A stretch of 44,762 nt of DNA from Planctomycetota bacterium (GTDB taxonomy: Bacteria > Planctomycetota > Phycisphaerae > Phycisphaerales > UBA1924): contig RFGI01000072.1 in assembly GCA_003696725.1 (NCBI GenBank), positions 1 through 44,762 of the forward strand. The letters are read 5' to 3'. A program made the position numbers and the translations under genes. Of the stretch, positions 8,449 through 16,977 are shown piece by piece. The stretch's first letter is position 1; each line of letters starts with the position of its first letter. Under the pieces are notes generated by a model. The model made no database searches and was not told the DNA's origin. It saw only the letters and a list, made by a program, of their open reading frames with translations.

Positions 8449-9372
8449 ATGCACATCGAGGACATCTTCAGCCGGCGGCGGACGACCTTCTCCTTCGAGT
8501 TCTTCCCCCCGAAGACGGAGAAGGGCTCGGAGAGTCTCTTCGCTGCGATCCGCGACCTCGAACCGCTGCGCCCCGCGTGGGTGAGCGTGACCTACGGCGC
8601 CGGGGGCTCGACGCGCGACCTCACCCGCCGGCTCGTCCTTCGCATCATGCGCGAGACCAGCCTGGAGGTCATGCCCCATCTGACCTGCGTGGCGCACACC
8701 GAGGCGGAGATCTACGACCTCATCGAGCGGTACGCCAGCGAGCGCGTCAGCAACATCCTGGCGCTCGCGGGCGACCCGCCCGAGTCCATGCCCGGCTACG
8801 ACCGGTCGCGCGACGCCTTCCGACACGCCGCGGACCTGGTGCGCTTCCTGCGCGAGTTCCGCACGCGGCGCGGCGGGCGGGCCATCGGCGACCCGCGCGG
8901 GTTCGGGATCGGCGTCGCCGGCTTCCCCGAGGGCCACCCGGCCACACCCAACCGGCTGACCGAACTGGAGCACCTCCGGGCCAAGGTCGACGCCGGCGCC
9001 GACTTCATCGTCACGCAGCTCTTCTTCGACAACCGCGATTTTTACGACTTCCGAGAGCGGTGCGAGCTCGCGGGGATCGCGGTCCCGATCGTCGCCGGGA
9101 TCATGCCGATCACCAGCGAGCGGAACCTCAAGCGGATGGCGGAGCTGGCCCTGGGGGCGCGCTTCCCCGCGAGGCTGCTGCGCGCTCTGGGGCGGGCCGG
9201 CGGGGACCCCGACGCCGTCCGCCGCGTCGGCGTCCACTGGGCCACCGAGCAGTGCCGGGACCTGCTGGATCACGGCGTGCGCGGGATCCACTTCTACACG
9301 CTCAACTCCTCCACCGCGACGCGCGAGATCTACGCCAACCTGGGCGTGAAGGACTCACTCGCCCTGGCGTGA
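8449..9372 (+). CDS. metF: Methylenetetrahydrofolate reductase
   Basis: FAD enzyme reducing 5,10-methylene-THF to 5-methyl-THF, the methyl donor for remaking methionine from homocysteine. The 307-residue protein starts MHIEDIF and has the family's FSFEFFPPKTE, WVSVTYGAGGST, HLTCVAHTEAE, NILALAGDPP, GADFIVTQLFFDN and IVAGIMPITS segments in order, ending with GIHFYTLN. The length matches bacterial MetF (about 290-310). The open frame runs far upstream, but the ATG at 8449 fits both the family N-terminus and the gap to the DoxX-like gene. It works with ahcY in the same string; no methionine synthase gene is in the window. Confidence 0.96.
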   Translation: MHIEDIFSRRRTTFSFEFFPPKTEKGSESLFAAIRDLEPLRPAWVSVTYGAGGSTRDLTRRLVLRIMRETSLEVMPHLTCVAHTEAEIYDLIERYASERVSNILALAGDPPESMPGYDRSRDAFRHAADLVRFLREFRTRRGGRAIGDPRGFGIGVAGFPEGHPATPNRLTELEHLRAKVDAGADFIVTQLFFDNRDFYDFRERCELAGIAVPIVAGIMPITSERNLKRMAELALGARFPARLLRALGRAGGDPDAVRRVGVHWATEQCRDLLDHGVRGIHFYTLNSSTATREIYANLGVKDSLALA

Positions 9373-9408
9373 AGACCCCAAAACGCGCCGTCGCACATCA
9401 CGTCGCCG

Positions 9409-9436
9409 TTGCCGTGGGCGCGTGTTCGGTTATGTT
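9409..9436 (+). promoter_or_regulatory. Putative promoter for the VPAPG-tailed protein
   Basis: TTGCCG (9409-9414), 16-nt spacer, TATGTT (9431-9436). It would give a leader of about 70 nt that ends in a strong Shine-Dalgarno run, AAGGAGAGAGG, just before the ATG at 9511. Confidence 0.45.
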
Positions 9437-9510
9437 GCGTTGCTGAGCATCAGGTCGCGCGAGCGCCGGGGGACGCGCCCGAGCCGGCCTGTCAGAAAGG
9501 AGAGAGGACC

Positions 9511-10137
9511 ATGCGTTGGATGCTCCCGGCATCGACACTGTTGGCGGTTGTCACGCCCGCGGGCGCCGGCGTCCTGTGGGATGAAGCGCCCGACGGCGAC
9601 CTCGCCGATCTGATCAACGCCGGCACCAGTGCGTCGGTCCCGCCTGACTTCGGCAACTGGACCGATCTCGGGGCGCCGACCGTCGGGGTTCACACGGTGC
9701 TCGGTTCGGCAAACGAGCGGGCCGTCGCCGGCGGCGGGTTCCTGATCGACGGCGACGCCGTCGCCTTCACCATCCTCCCAGGGCTTGAACTCGCCGGCCT
9801 GACGATGGAACACAATCAGAGCCTCGGCATCCGTGAGTTCTTCAGCCTCAACACCGCCGGCGCCGGGATCGACACGGTCTTCGTCGCCCGCGGCTTCCCC
9901 ATCAACCAGATCTTCAACACTGGACTGAATACCCCTGCAACGTCCGACCTGCTGACGCTGGCGGGGGGACGGCTCGGTCCGGGTACGTACGTCCTCAGTT
10001 GGGAGAACGCCCTGCGCTTCTCCAATGAAACCGTGATGACGTATTCGCTGAATCTGACGGTCGTTCCGGCGCCGGGCGGCGCCCTGCTTCCGGCTCTTGG
10101 GATGATCGGGCTGATCCGCTGGCGCCGACGGGCCTGA
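9511..10137 (+). CDS. Secreted protein with VPAPG (PEP-CTERM-type) sorting tail
   Basis: A 208-residue exported protein of unknown function. It opens with a signal peptide (RWMLPASTLLAVVTPAGAGV). The end, from about residue 185, is VPAPGG, then a short hydrophobic helix, then RWRRRA. This is the layout of PEP-CTERM exosortase-sorting tails, in the VPAP variant often seen in planctomycetes. The middle is a beta-rich, low-charge domain with no catalytic motif I recognise. The start at 9511 is fixed by the Shine-Dalgarno run and the signal peptide; the longer frame has no support. It is likely processed by an exosortase encoded elsewhere and shown at the cell surface. Confidence 0.8.
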   Translation: MRWMLPASTLLAVVTPAGAGVLWDEAPDGDLADLINAGTSASVPPDFGNWTDLGAPTVGVHTVLGSANERAVAGGGFLIDGDAVAFTILPGLELAGLTMEHNQSLGIREFFSLNTAGAGIDTVFVARGFPINQIFNTGLNTPATSDLLTLAGGRLGPGTYVLSWENALRFSNETVMTYSLNLTVVPAPGGALLPALGMIGLIRWRRRA

Positions 10138-10139
10138 CG

Positions 10140-10162
10140 CCAGCGCGCCCTGTCAGCGCTGG
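10140..10162. terminator. Hairpin at a convergent gene junction
   Basis: CCAGCGC, 9-nt loop, GCGCTGG: perfect 7-bp arms between the convergent stops of the VPAPG protein gene and the CDF gene. There is no T-tract, so a terminator role is only a suggestion. Confidence 0.45.
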
Positions 10163-11070
10163 TTGACGGGGGCTGTGTCGTTGGGATCGGCGGGCTCGAC
10201 GTGGGCCGTGGCGTCGCCGCCGCCCAGCGCCCGCTCGATCCGCCCCTCGATCCGGCTGGCCAAGTCGTGGGCCTGGGCGACCGTCAGCCGCCCGTCGACC
10301 TGCAGGTGCATGTCCACCCACGGGAACCGGCCCGTGCGCCGGACGCGCAGCTTGTGGAACCCCGCGATGGCGCCGGCCCGGCGCTCCTCGTCGAGGATCG
10401 ACGCGACCCGGGCCAGGTCCGCGGGATCGGCGCGGTCCATGAGGCCCGCGACGGACTCGCCCACCAGGCGCCAGCCCGTGATCAGGACCACCGCGCCCAG
10501 GACCGCCGCCGCCGCGGTGTCGATCCAGACGAGCCCGGTGAGCCGCACGAGCCCCAGCCCGACGAGGGCCCCGGCGGTGGTCGCCAGGTCCGTCAGGAGG
10601 TGCGCCCCGTCGGCGCGGAGCACACGATTGTTCAGCCGACGCCCCGCGACAAACACGCCCGCGCCCAGCGCCGCCACCAGGGCGCCGATCCCGACGAGCC
10701 CCAGCAGGGTCAGGTCCAGGTGGGCGACGGGCGCCGGGCGCACCAGCCGCCGGCCGGCCTCGACAATGATCCCGACCCCCGCCAGCAGCACCATCGCCCC
10801 CTCGAACGCGATCGCGAGGAACTGGGCGTTGCCGTGCCCGTAGCGGTGCTCGCGGTCCGGGGGTCGGTCGGCGTAGATCAGGGTGACCAGCATCACCACC
10901 GCCGCGGCAATGTTGACCAGGGACTCGAGCGCGTCGCTGAGCACCGCCGCGGAGTTCGACGCCGCGAAGAGAGCGAACTTCAGGGCGCTGATGATCAGCC
11001 CGCCGGCCAGCGCCGCGACGGCGACGGCCCGCGCGCGCGGGAAGTCGATCTCACGCCCCGGCTCGGGCAT
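10153..11070 (-). CDS. Cation diffusion facilitator (CDF) family transporter
   Basis: A 305-residue metal/proton antiporter of the CDF family, with six predicted membrane helices and a soluble C-terminal domain (WVDMHLQVDGRLTVAQAHDLASRIE). TM5 keeps the metal motif HLLTD (HxxxD). TM2 reads SDALESLVN, where FieF has two Asp ligands; the aligned positions are Glu and Asn, so metal preference may differ from FieF-type Zn/Fe exporters. The C-terminal domain normally binds metal and mediates dimerisation. The start overlaps the end of mnmG by 20 nt, implying co-transcription. The substrate cannot be read from sequence alone. Confidence 0.88.
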   Translation of the reverse strand: MPEPGREIDFPRARAVAVAALAGGLIISALKFALFAASNSAAVLSDALESLVNIAAAVVMLVTLIYADRPPDREHRYGHGNAQFLAIAFEGAMVLLAGVGIIVEAGRRLVRPAPVAHLDLTLLGLVGIGALVAALGAGVFVAGRRLNNRVLRADGAHLLTDLATTAGALVGLGLVRLTGLVWIDTAAAAVLGAVVLITGWRLVGESVAGLMDRADPADLARVASILDEERRAGAIAGFHKLRVRRTGRFPWVDMHLQVDGRLTVAQAHDLASRIEGRIERALGGGDATAHVEPADPNDTAPVNQR

Positions 11071-13030
11071 GGGCGCCCTCCGTCGGCCCGCGCCGAGCCG
11101 TGATCATGACCAGCGACACATCCGCGGGCGTGACGCCTTCGAGCCGGGACGCCTGCCCGTAGGTCGCCGGCCTGAACCGCGCAAGCGCGGCCCGGGCCTC
11201 GGCGCGCAGGCCGGTGACGGCGCCGTAGTCGAGCCAGCCGGGGATCGCGCGGCGTTCCATCTCGCGCTGCCGGCGGATCTCGGCGCGCTGCCGGTCCAGG
11301 TAACCCGCGTACTGCCGATCCGCCAGGACCGTCCGCGCCGCGGCGCGCATCACACAGGCCCGGTCCGGCGACCGCGCCCAGCGGGAGAACGCGCGCCAGA
11401 GGGCGCTCCCGACGGGCTGAATCCGCGGGAGATCAAGGGCCGCGAGGAGATCGCGCTCGCCGAAGCCCGGGCGTTTGAGCCTGTGCGCGAGCGGCTCGCC
11501 GTCGACACGGGCCGAGTCGACCATCGACTCGATCAGCGCGCGCGCCTCGCGCCGCGCCTCGAAGAGCCGCCAGCGCGCGTCGTCGACGAGCCCCAGCCGA
11601 CGCCCGATCGGAGTGAGCCGATCCGCCGCGTTGTCGGCGCGCAGCGTCAGGCGGTGCTCGGCCCGGCTGGTGAACATGCGGTACGGCTCGACGGGCGTGC
11701 GCACCACCAGGTCGTCCATCATCACGCCGATGTACGCCTGGTCGCGCCCGAGCGTGCGGGGCGCCCCGCCGCGCGCGTGCCGGGCGGCGTTCAGGCCCGC
11801 CAGGAGCCCCTGCCCGGCGGCCTCCTCGTACCCGCTCGTGCCGTTGATCTGCCCGGCGAAAAACAGCCCCGCGACGCCCTTGGCGGCGCACGACGCGTCG
11901 ATCTGGTGCGGGCGGATCGAGTCGTACTCGACCGCGTAGCCGAACTTGAGGACCTCGGCGCGCCCGCACCCGGGCAGCCCGCGGACGATCTCGCGCTGCA
12001 CGTCCTCGGGCAGCGACGTCGAGATCCCGTTGCAATAGACCGACTCGTCGCGGTGGGACTCGGGCTCGAGGAAGACGTGGTGCGCCTCGCGCTCGCTGAA
12101 GCGCACGACCTTGTCCTCGATCGACGGGCAGTACCGCGGGCCGGCGGCCTCGACCTGCCCGTTGAACATCGGCGCGCGGTCCAGGTTCTTGCGGATCAAG
12201 CCGTGGATCGCCGGCGTGGTGCGCGTGATCCGGCACTCGGTCTGAGCCAGCGCGGGGAAGTCGACCGCGGCCGGGTTCAGGCCCGCGCCGGTCAGGTCGC
12301 TGAAGGGCTCGGGCGGGTCGTCCCCGGCCTGGGCCTCGAGGGCGTCCCAGTCGATCGTCGACCGGCGGAGCCTGGGGGGCGTCCCGGTCTTGAGCCGGCC
12401 GAGCTCGAACCCGACCTCGCGGAGCCAGCCGGCGACGCCGTCGGCGGATGCTTCGCCGTCGCGCCCGCCCGGTGTGAGGACGGCGCCTTTGTGCATCAGC
12501 CCGCGCATGAACGTGCCGGTGGTGATGACGACAGCGCCGGCGCGCAGCTCGCGCGACTCTCCGGTCTCCGCATCGGTGACGACGACGCCGCGCACGGCCG
12601 GCCGCTGCGACGACTGTCCGGGCCTGACGCTGACGCGGGGCGGATCGGTCAGGACGCGCTCGACCCGGCCGGCGATGATGGTGATCTGTTCGCGCCCGGC
12701 GAGCAGCCGGCGGACGGTCTCGGCGTAGACGTGCTTGTCGCACTGGGCGCGGGGGCCCCGCACCGCCGGCCCACGCGACACGTTGAGCGTCTTGAACATG
12801 ATCCCCGACGCGTCGGCGGCCAGGCCCATGAGCCCGCCCAGGGCGTCGATCTCGCGGACCATCTGCCCCTTGGCGATCCCGCCGATCGCGGGGTTGCACG
12901 GCATCAGGCCGATGCGCGCCGGGTCCAGCGTCACCAGGGCCACGCGCACCCCGACATTCGCCGCGGCCCAGGCGGCCTCGGCGCCGGCGTGCCCGCCCCC
13001 CACCACGATGACCTCGAACCCGCGCTGCAT
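11051..13030 (-). CDS. mnmG: tRNA uridine-5-carboxymethylaminomethyl modification enzyme MnmG
   Basis: FAD protein that with MnmE modifies the wobble uridine of several tRNAs. The N-terminal dinucleotide-binding motif is VVGGGHAGAEAA (G11, G13, G16), followed by the family block MPCNPAIGGIAKGQMVREIDA. YCPSIEDK, QINGTSGYEEAAGQG and the C-terminal YGQASRLEGVTPADVSLVM are all characteristic. The 659-residue length is normal or slightly long. TAGGAT ends 9 nt before the ATG, with GAGGA in between. Its common neighbours mnmE and rsmG are absent; a CDF transporter gene overlaps its end instead. Confidence 0.96.
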   Translation of the reverse strand: MQRGFEVIVVGGGHAGAEAAWAAANVGVRVALVTLDPARIGLMPCNPAIGGIAKGQMVREIDALGGLMGLAADASGIMFKTLNVSRGPAVRGPRAQCDKHVYAETVRRLLAGREQITIIAGRVERVLTDPPRVSVRPGQSSQRPAVRGVVVTDAETGESRELRAGAVVITTGTFMRGLMHKGAVLTPGGRDGEASADGVAGWLREVGFELGRLKTGTPPRLRRSTIDWDALEAQAGDDPPEPFSDLTGAGLNPAAVDFPALAQTECRITRTTPAIHGLIRKNLDRAPMFNGQVEAAGPRYCPSIEDKVVRFSEREAHHVFLEPESHRDESVYCNGISTSLPEDVQREIVRGLPGCGRAEVLKFGYAVEYDSIRPHQIDASCAAKGVAGLFFAGQINGTSGYEEAAGQGLLAGLNAARHARGGAPRTLGRDQAYIGVMMDDLVVRTPVEPYRMFTSRAEHRLTLRADNAADRLTPIGRRLGLVDDARWRLFEARREARALIESMVDSARVDGEPLAHRLKRPGFGERDLLAALDLPRIQPVGSALWRAFSRWARSPDRACVMRAAARTVLADRQYAGYLDRQRAEIRRQREMERRAIPGWLDYGAVTGLRAEARAALARFRPATYGQASRLEGVTPADVSLVMITARRGPTEGAHARAGA

Positions 13031-13039
13031 GGGTCCTCG

Positions 13040-13045
13040 ATCCTA
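13040..13045 (-). promoter_or_regulatory. -10-like TAGGAT just before mnmG
   Basis: TAGGAT on the minus strand, 9 nt before the mnmG ATG. The 9 nt contain GAGGA, so this could be either a very short leader or a leaderless start with a chance purine run. Confidence 0.35.
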
Positions 13046-13106
13046 ATGCCGATGGTCGGCGCCGGTGACCCACAGAGCCGGGCTCGAACGCCCGGGGGTG
13101 TACCGC

Positions 13107-13135
13107 TGGAAATCCGGGGTGGGATGTGGTATGAT
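13107..13135 (+). promoter_or_regulatory. Putative promoter of the luxR-type gene
   Basis: TGGAAA (13107-13112), 17-nt spacer, TATGAT (13130-13135). The -10 matches the consensus at five of six positions. Transcription from about 13142 gives a leader of about 125 nt containing two hairpins. Confidence 0.5.
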
Positions 13136-13151
13136 CCGCAGGTCTACGCCG

Positions 13152-13181
13152 GTTGATCGCCCCTAAATCGGGGTGTTCAAC
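13152..13181 (+). ncRNA. Stem-loop in the luxR-type leader
   Basis: GTTGA and TCAAC form an outer stem and CCCC and GGGG an inner stem, separated by one T/T mismatch plus a C-G and a G-T pair, closing on the loop TAAATC. A further perfect hairpin, CGATCGG-CAG-CCGATCG, lies at 13218-13234, ahead of the Shine-Dalgarno run GAAGGAG. Together they make a structured 5' leader. I cannot assign it to a known riboswitch class. Confidence 0.4.
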
Positions 13182-13268
13182 GTGGTCATCGACGACGGGG
13201 CAAGTGTTTGTACGGCTCGATCGGCAGCCGATCGGCCGGGTGGTCCGCGCAGAAGAAGGAGCAGCCCC

Positions 13269-13922
13269 ATGACCCTGAACCAGAATATGTCCGGTTTCTC
13301 AACCATCCCCGCGGACGCCTGCGCTCTGGCGCTCGATGTCACGGGGGTCGCCGCGGCGGTCTTCGGACAGGACGACGCGCTGCGGTCCGCCAATCGCGTC
13401 TGGCTCCGCGACCACGGGCTGACCGCGTCCGAGGCGGCCGGCGCCCCGGCGCTGCGCTGCTGGCCCGGCGATGACGCCCGCGAACGCGTCGAGCTCATCC
13501 GGCGGGTGCGCCGCTCGGGCGTGCCGGTGATCTTCCGTGAGCAGCGCGACGGGCGATCCGTCGAGTCGGCGTTCGTGCCGCTGGCCTCGGGCGAGGTCCT
13601 GGCGCTCTCGACGCCGGGCGGGCTGGACCGGTCGTCCTGGCCCGCCGAGTTGTCCAAGCCGGAGCTGGTCGGCGCCGCCGCCCACGCCGCCGACCGCGTC
13701 GCGAGCCTCTCCCGCCGGGAGCGCGAGGTCTTCACGCTGCTGGCGTCGGGGCATTCCATCAAGCAGGTCGCCGAGCGGCTCGGGCGCAGCGAGAAGACCA
13801 TCGAGGGGCACCGCGACTCGATCTATCGCAAGCTGGGAACGCGCAACCGCGCCCAGATCGCCGTCCTCGCGATGGAGTCCGGGTTGCTCCCGCCGCACGG
13901 CGCCGCCACCATGGCCGATTGA
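13269..13922 (+). CDS. LuxR-type HTH regulator with PAS-like N-terminus
   Basis: A 217-residue transcription factor. Residues about 150-210 are a LuxR/GerE helix-turn-helix: LSRREREVFTLLASG, then IKQVAERLGRSEKTIEGHR and the recognition-helix tail IYRKLGTRNRAQIAV. The N-terminal 140 residues resemble a degenerate PAS-type sensor (FGQDDALRSANRVW ... GVPVIFREQRDGRSVES). They lack the Asp pocket of a response-regulator receiver and the AHL-binding pattern. AAGGAG about 9 nt upstream supports the ATG at 13269. A hairpin separates it from the tryptophan dioxygenase gene 45 nt downstream, which it might control; that is only inference from position. Confidence 0.78.
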   Translation: MTLNQNMSGFSTIPADACALALDVTGVAAAVFGQDDALRSANRVWLRDHGLTASEAAGAPALRCWPGDDARERVELIRRVRRSGVPVIFREQRDGRSVESAFVPLASGEVLALSTPGGLDRSSWPAELSKPELVGAAAHAADRVASLSRREREVFTLLASGHSIKQVAERLGRSEKTIEGHRDSIYRKLGTRNRAQIAVLAMESGLLPPHGAATMAD

Positions 13923-13925
13923 TGC

Positions 13926-13949
13926 GCCCGCGGGCTCAGCGCCGCGGGC
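13926..13949 (+). terminator. GC-rich hairpin after the luxR-type gene
   Basis: GCCCGCGG, 8-nt loop, CCGCGGGC: perfect 8-bp arms beginning 3 nt after the stop codon. No T-tract follows and the next gene starts 19 nt later, so it may attenuate transcription into the dioxygenase gene or mark an mRNA end. Confidence 0.45.
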
Positions 13950-13967
13950 CCGGGAGCGACCCTGCGC

Positions 13968-14810
13968 ATGACGGACCCCGCGCACGCCGGCGCCCACACC
14001 GACCTCGCCGACCGGCTGACCTACGCGCGCTACCTCGCCCTGGACGAACTCCTGGGGGCGCAGCGCCCGCGCTCCGACCCGCCCCACCACGACGAGCTGC
14101 TGTTCATCATCCAGCACCAGACGTCCGAGCTGTGGATGAAGCTGATCATCCACGAGCTGCGGGCGGCGATCGCCCATGTCCGCGCCGACGACCTCGAGCC
14201 CTGCTTCAAGATCCTGGCGCGGGTCAAACACGTCCAGTCGCAGCTCTCCTCGCAGTGGGCCGTCCTGGCGACGCTCACCCCGACGGAGTACGCCCAGTTC
14301 CGCGGCGTGCTCGGGCCGGCCAGCGGGTTCCAGTCCGCCCAGCACCGGGCCATCGAGTTCCTCCTGGGCGCCAAGAGCCGGCCGATGCTCGCCGTCCACG
14401 CGCACGACGCGCAGACGCACGCGTGGCTGGCGGAGCTCCTGGAGGCCCCGAGCCTGTACGACGAGTTCCTGATGCACCTGGCGCGGCGCGGGCTGCCGAT
14501 CCCCGCCGACGCCGCCGACCGCGACTTCTCCACCGTCCGGCCGCCCGACCCGCGCGTGGTCGCGGCCTTGCGCCTGGTGTACGAATCGCCGACCGAGCAC
14601 TGGGACGCCTACGAGATGGCCGAGAAACTCGTGGACATCGAGGAGAGCATGCAGGTCTGGCGCTTCCGACACCTCAAGACCGTCGAGCGGATCATCGGGT
14701 TCAAGCGCGGCACGGGGGGGACGGCCGGCGCCGAGTACCTCCGGCGGATGCTCGACCACCGGTTCTTCCCCGAACTCTACGACGTGCGGACCGAGCTGCG
14801 CGAGGCGTGA
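13968..14810 (+). CDS. kynA: Tryptophan 2,3-dioxygenase
   Basis: Heme enzyme that opens the indole ring of tryptophan to give N-formylkynurenine, the first step of the kynurenine route. The 280-residue protein has the family core [20 protein letters not shown], which supplies the distal His. The later [16 protein letters not shown] carries the proximal heme His and GTGGTAG the substrate-binding loop, ending [14 protein letters not shown]. No kynureninase or formamidase gene is nearby, so the product's fate (catabolism or NAD synthesis) is open. It converges with phoU with only 4 nt between stops. The luxR-type gene upstream may regulate it. Confidence 0.96.
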   Translation: MTDPAHAGAHTDLADRLTYARYLALDELLGAQRPRSDPPHHDELLFIIQHQTSELWMKLIIHELRAAIAHVRADDLEPCFKILARVKHVQSQLSSQWAVLATLTPTEYAQFRGVLGPASGFQSAQHRAIEFLLGAKSRPMLAVHAHDAQTHAWLAELLEAPSLYDEFLMHLARRGLPIPADAADRDFSTVRPPDPRVVAALRLVYESPTEHWDAYEMAEKLVDIEESMQVWRFRHLKTVERIIGFKRGTGGTAGAEYLRRMLDHRFFPELYDVRTELREA

Positions 14811-14814
14811 CGGG

Positions 14815-15540
14815 TCAACCGGGCTCGCCGAGCTTGCCCGCGTGCCGGACGATCCGCCCGGTGTCGGCGTAGACGATGTCCTCGCAGATGTTGACGCACA
14901 GGTCGCCGATCCGCTCCAGGTCCCGGCTGGCGCGGAACGCCAGGAGCCCGGCGCGGCGCGACAGCGACCCGTCGGCGATCGCCGACTCGACCTCCTCGAC
15001 GACCTTTTTCGTAAGCCGGTCGAGGGTTTTGTCCGCGCCGATGAGCGACTGAGCCGCGGCGCCGTCGCGCTGACCCAGCGCCCGCACCGTGTCGTGGCAC
15101 AGCGGGATCACCCGCTCGCCCAGGTCCAAGAGCGCCCGGGGCCAGGCGGGCCGCTCGGCCTCGCCGAGGTACGCCACGGCCTTGGCGACGCCCGTGGCGT
15201 GGTCCGCGATCCGCTCCAGGTCCGCGTTGACCTTGATCACGATCATCAGCGACCGCAGGTCCCGCGCCACCGGCTGGTGCAGCGCGATCAGGCGGATGCA
15301 CTCCTCCTCGATCCGGATCTCCTCGCGGTCGACCTCCGTGTCGCGTCGGCGGACCTCCGACGCCAGGGCCCGGTCGCACGACCGCAGGGCGCGGACGGCC
15401 TGCTCGACGAGCTCCACCGCGACGACGGCTTCGCGCTGGAGCCGATCGTTGAGCCGAGCCACTTCCTCGGCCAGCGCGCTGGGATGACCCGGCCTGGGCG
15501 CCGTCGATTCGTCGTATGCGCTGTGCGGCGTGTTGGGCAT
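14815..15540 (-). CDS. phoU: PhoU-family phosphate signalling regulator
   Basis: A 241-residue, all-helical PhoU protein with two repeats. Each carries the family's acidic E/D-xxxxD signature region (RRDTEVDREEIRIEEECIRLI; IKVNADLERIADHATG; ASRDLERIGDLCVNICED). PhoU normally restrains PhoR signalling and Pst transport when phosphate is plentiful. Here it stands without pstSCAB or phoBR and follows ispG by 65 nt on the same strand. The first 20 residues are a polar extension. PhoU relatives can also serve other transporters, so a direct link to Pst is not shown. Confidence 0.9.
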   Translation of the reverse strand: MPNTPHSAYDESTAPRPGHPSALAEEVARLNDRLQREAVVAVELVEQAVRALRSCDRALASEVRRRDTEVDREEIRIEEECIRLIALHQPVARDLRSLMIVIKVNADLERIADHATGVAKAVAYLGEAERPAWPRALLDLGERVIPLCHDTVRALGQRDGAAAQSLIGADKTLDRLTKKVVEEVESAIADGSLSRRAGLLAFRASRDLERIGDLCVNICEDIVYADTGRIVRHAGKLGEPG

Positions 15541-15605
15541 CGCGCTTGCCTCCTCGCCCGACGCGCGGCGCCGGCGGGCGATGGAAGCCTATCCGCCGAT
15601 CCGGC

Positions 15606-16901
15606 TCAGGTCCGCCCCACGGTCACCGAGGCGGGCGCCGCCACGCCGCCCGAAGCGATCTTCTCGAAGCCCGAGCCGAGTTCGCCGATGGGGTCCGGCG
15701 GGACGATCTCGACCTTCTTCTCGCCCAGCGACGCCTCGCCGCGCTCGACCCGGGCCTGGAACGACCGGCACTCGGCCAGCAGCCGGTCGAGGATCTCCCC
15801 TTCCGGGACGTTCGCCACACGCTCGCCCTGGACGTAGATGATCCCGCGGCGGTCGCCGGCGAAGACGGCCACGTCCGCGCCCTCGGCCTCGCCCGGGCCG
15901 TTGACCACGCACCCCATCACCGCGACCTTCATCGGGACCGTGATCTCGTCGGCGAGCACCCGCCGCACGTCCTGCACCAGGGTGAACAGGTCAACCTGGA
16001 TCCGGCCGCACGTCGGGCACGCGATCAGGTCCACGCCCCGGCGGTCGCGTAGAGACAGCGAGTACAGGAGCTCCAGCCCATCCTCGACCTCGAACACGGG
16101 ATCGTTGGCGTAGGAGATCCGAAGCGTGTCGCCGATCCCGTCGGCCAGGAGCGCCCCCAGCGCCGCGATCGACCGCACCGCCCCGGTCTCGCGCGGGCCC
16201 GCGTGCGTCACGCCCAGGTGCAGGGGGTGATCGAAGCGGTGGCTGATCTCCCGGTACACGTCGATCACGCTCGCCGCGTCCATCAGCTTGGCGCTGATGA
16301 CGATGTCGTGGAACTCCCGCTCACGGAAGATATCCAGGTACTCCTCGAGCTTGGCGATCATCAGGGCCAGGAGATGCCCCTGCCGGCGGTCGGCGAAGAA
16401 CGACCCCAGCTCCTCCGCGCGGCGCTTCTTGTCCTTGCGCTCGATGATCGAGCCCTCGTTGACCCCGACGCGGATCGGGATCCCGCGCGCCTTGCAGGCG
16501 TCGATCACCGCGTTGACCTGCTCGCGGTCGGAGATGTTCCCGGGGTTGAGCCGGATCTTGTGCACCCCGGCCTCGACGGCCTCGAGCGCGCGCTTGTAGT
16601 GGAAGTGCACGTCGGCGACGATCGGCACCCGCGTCTGCGCCAGGACCTCGGGCAGCGCCTGCGTGTCCTTGCGCTCCGGGACGGCGACGCGCACGATGTC
16701 CGCCCCGGCCGCCGCGAGCCGGTTCACCTCCGCCACGCACCGGTCCACGTCGTGCGTGTACCCGGCCGTCATGGTCTGCACCGAGACCGGCGCGGGGGCC
16801 GTCTCGGCGCCGGCGGCGTCGGGCAGGCCGCCCCCGATCCGCACGCGCCCCGTGCGCTCGTCCCCCACCGTCACCTGCCGCGTCGGCCGCCGTGGTCTCA
16901 T
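15606..16901 (-). CDS. ispG: 4-hydroxy-3-methylbut-2-enyl diphosphate synthase
   Basis: Iron-sulfur enzyme of the MEP isoprenoid pathway, converting ME-cPP to HMBPP. The TIM-barrel part includes PVSVQTMTAGYTHDV, VPIVADVHFHYKRAL and KIRLNPGNI. The iron-sulfur part has ISCPTCGR-type (here IACPTCGR) and MGCVVNGPGEA, giving the three Cys ligands and the conserved Glu. At 431 residues it is longer than the 372 of E. coli, with extra residues at the N-terminus and a tail of about 50 after the cluster domain. TACCAT ends 10 nt before the ATG, so the mRNA may be nearly leaderless. Confidence 0.96.
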   Translation of the reverse strand: MRPRRPTRQVTVGDERTGRVRIGGGLPDAAGAETAPAPVSVQTMTAGYTHDVDRCVAEVNRLAAAGADIVRVAVPERKDTQALPEVLAQTRVPIVADVHFHYKRALEAVEAGVHKIRLNPGNISDREQVNAVIDACKARGIPIRVGVNEGSIIERKDKKRRAEELGSFFADRRQGHLLALMIAKLEEYLDIFREREFHDIVISAKLMDAASVIDVYREISHRFDHPLHLGVTHAGPRETGAVRSIAALGALLADGIGDTLRISYANDPVFEVEDGLELLYSLSLRDRRGVDLIACPTCGRIQVDLFTLVQDVRRVLADEITVPMKVAVMGCVVNGPGEAEGADVAVFAGDRRGIIYVQGERVANVPEGEILDRLLAECRSFQARVERGEASLGEKKVEIVPPDPIGELGSGFEKIASGGVAAPASVTVGRT

Positions 16902-16911
16902 GATCGTCGCG

Positions 16912-16917
16912 ATGGTA
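16912..16917 (-). promoter_or_regulatory. -10-like TACCAT close to the ispG start
   Basis: TACCAT on the minus strand, with 10 nt between it and the ispG ATG. No Shine-Dalgarno run fits in between. No clear -35 is visible. Confidence 0.4.
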
Positions 16918-16977
16918 CGGCCCGGGCGCCCGCGGGGCCAGCCTTCCGGTTCTTCTCACGCCCCTGCCCCGCCGCCA

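Noticed and set aside
9381-9427. Terminator for metF (ACGCGCC...GGCGCGT)
   Set aside because: Arms are about 30 nt apart and overlap the next promoter; too weak to call.
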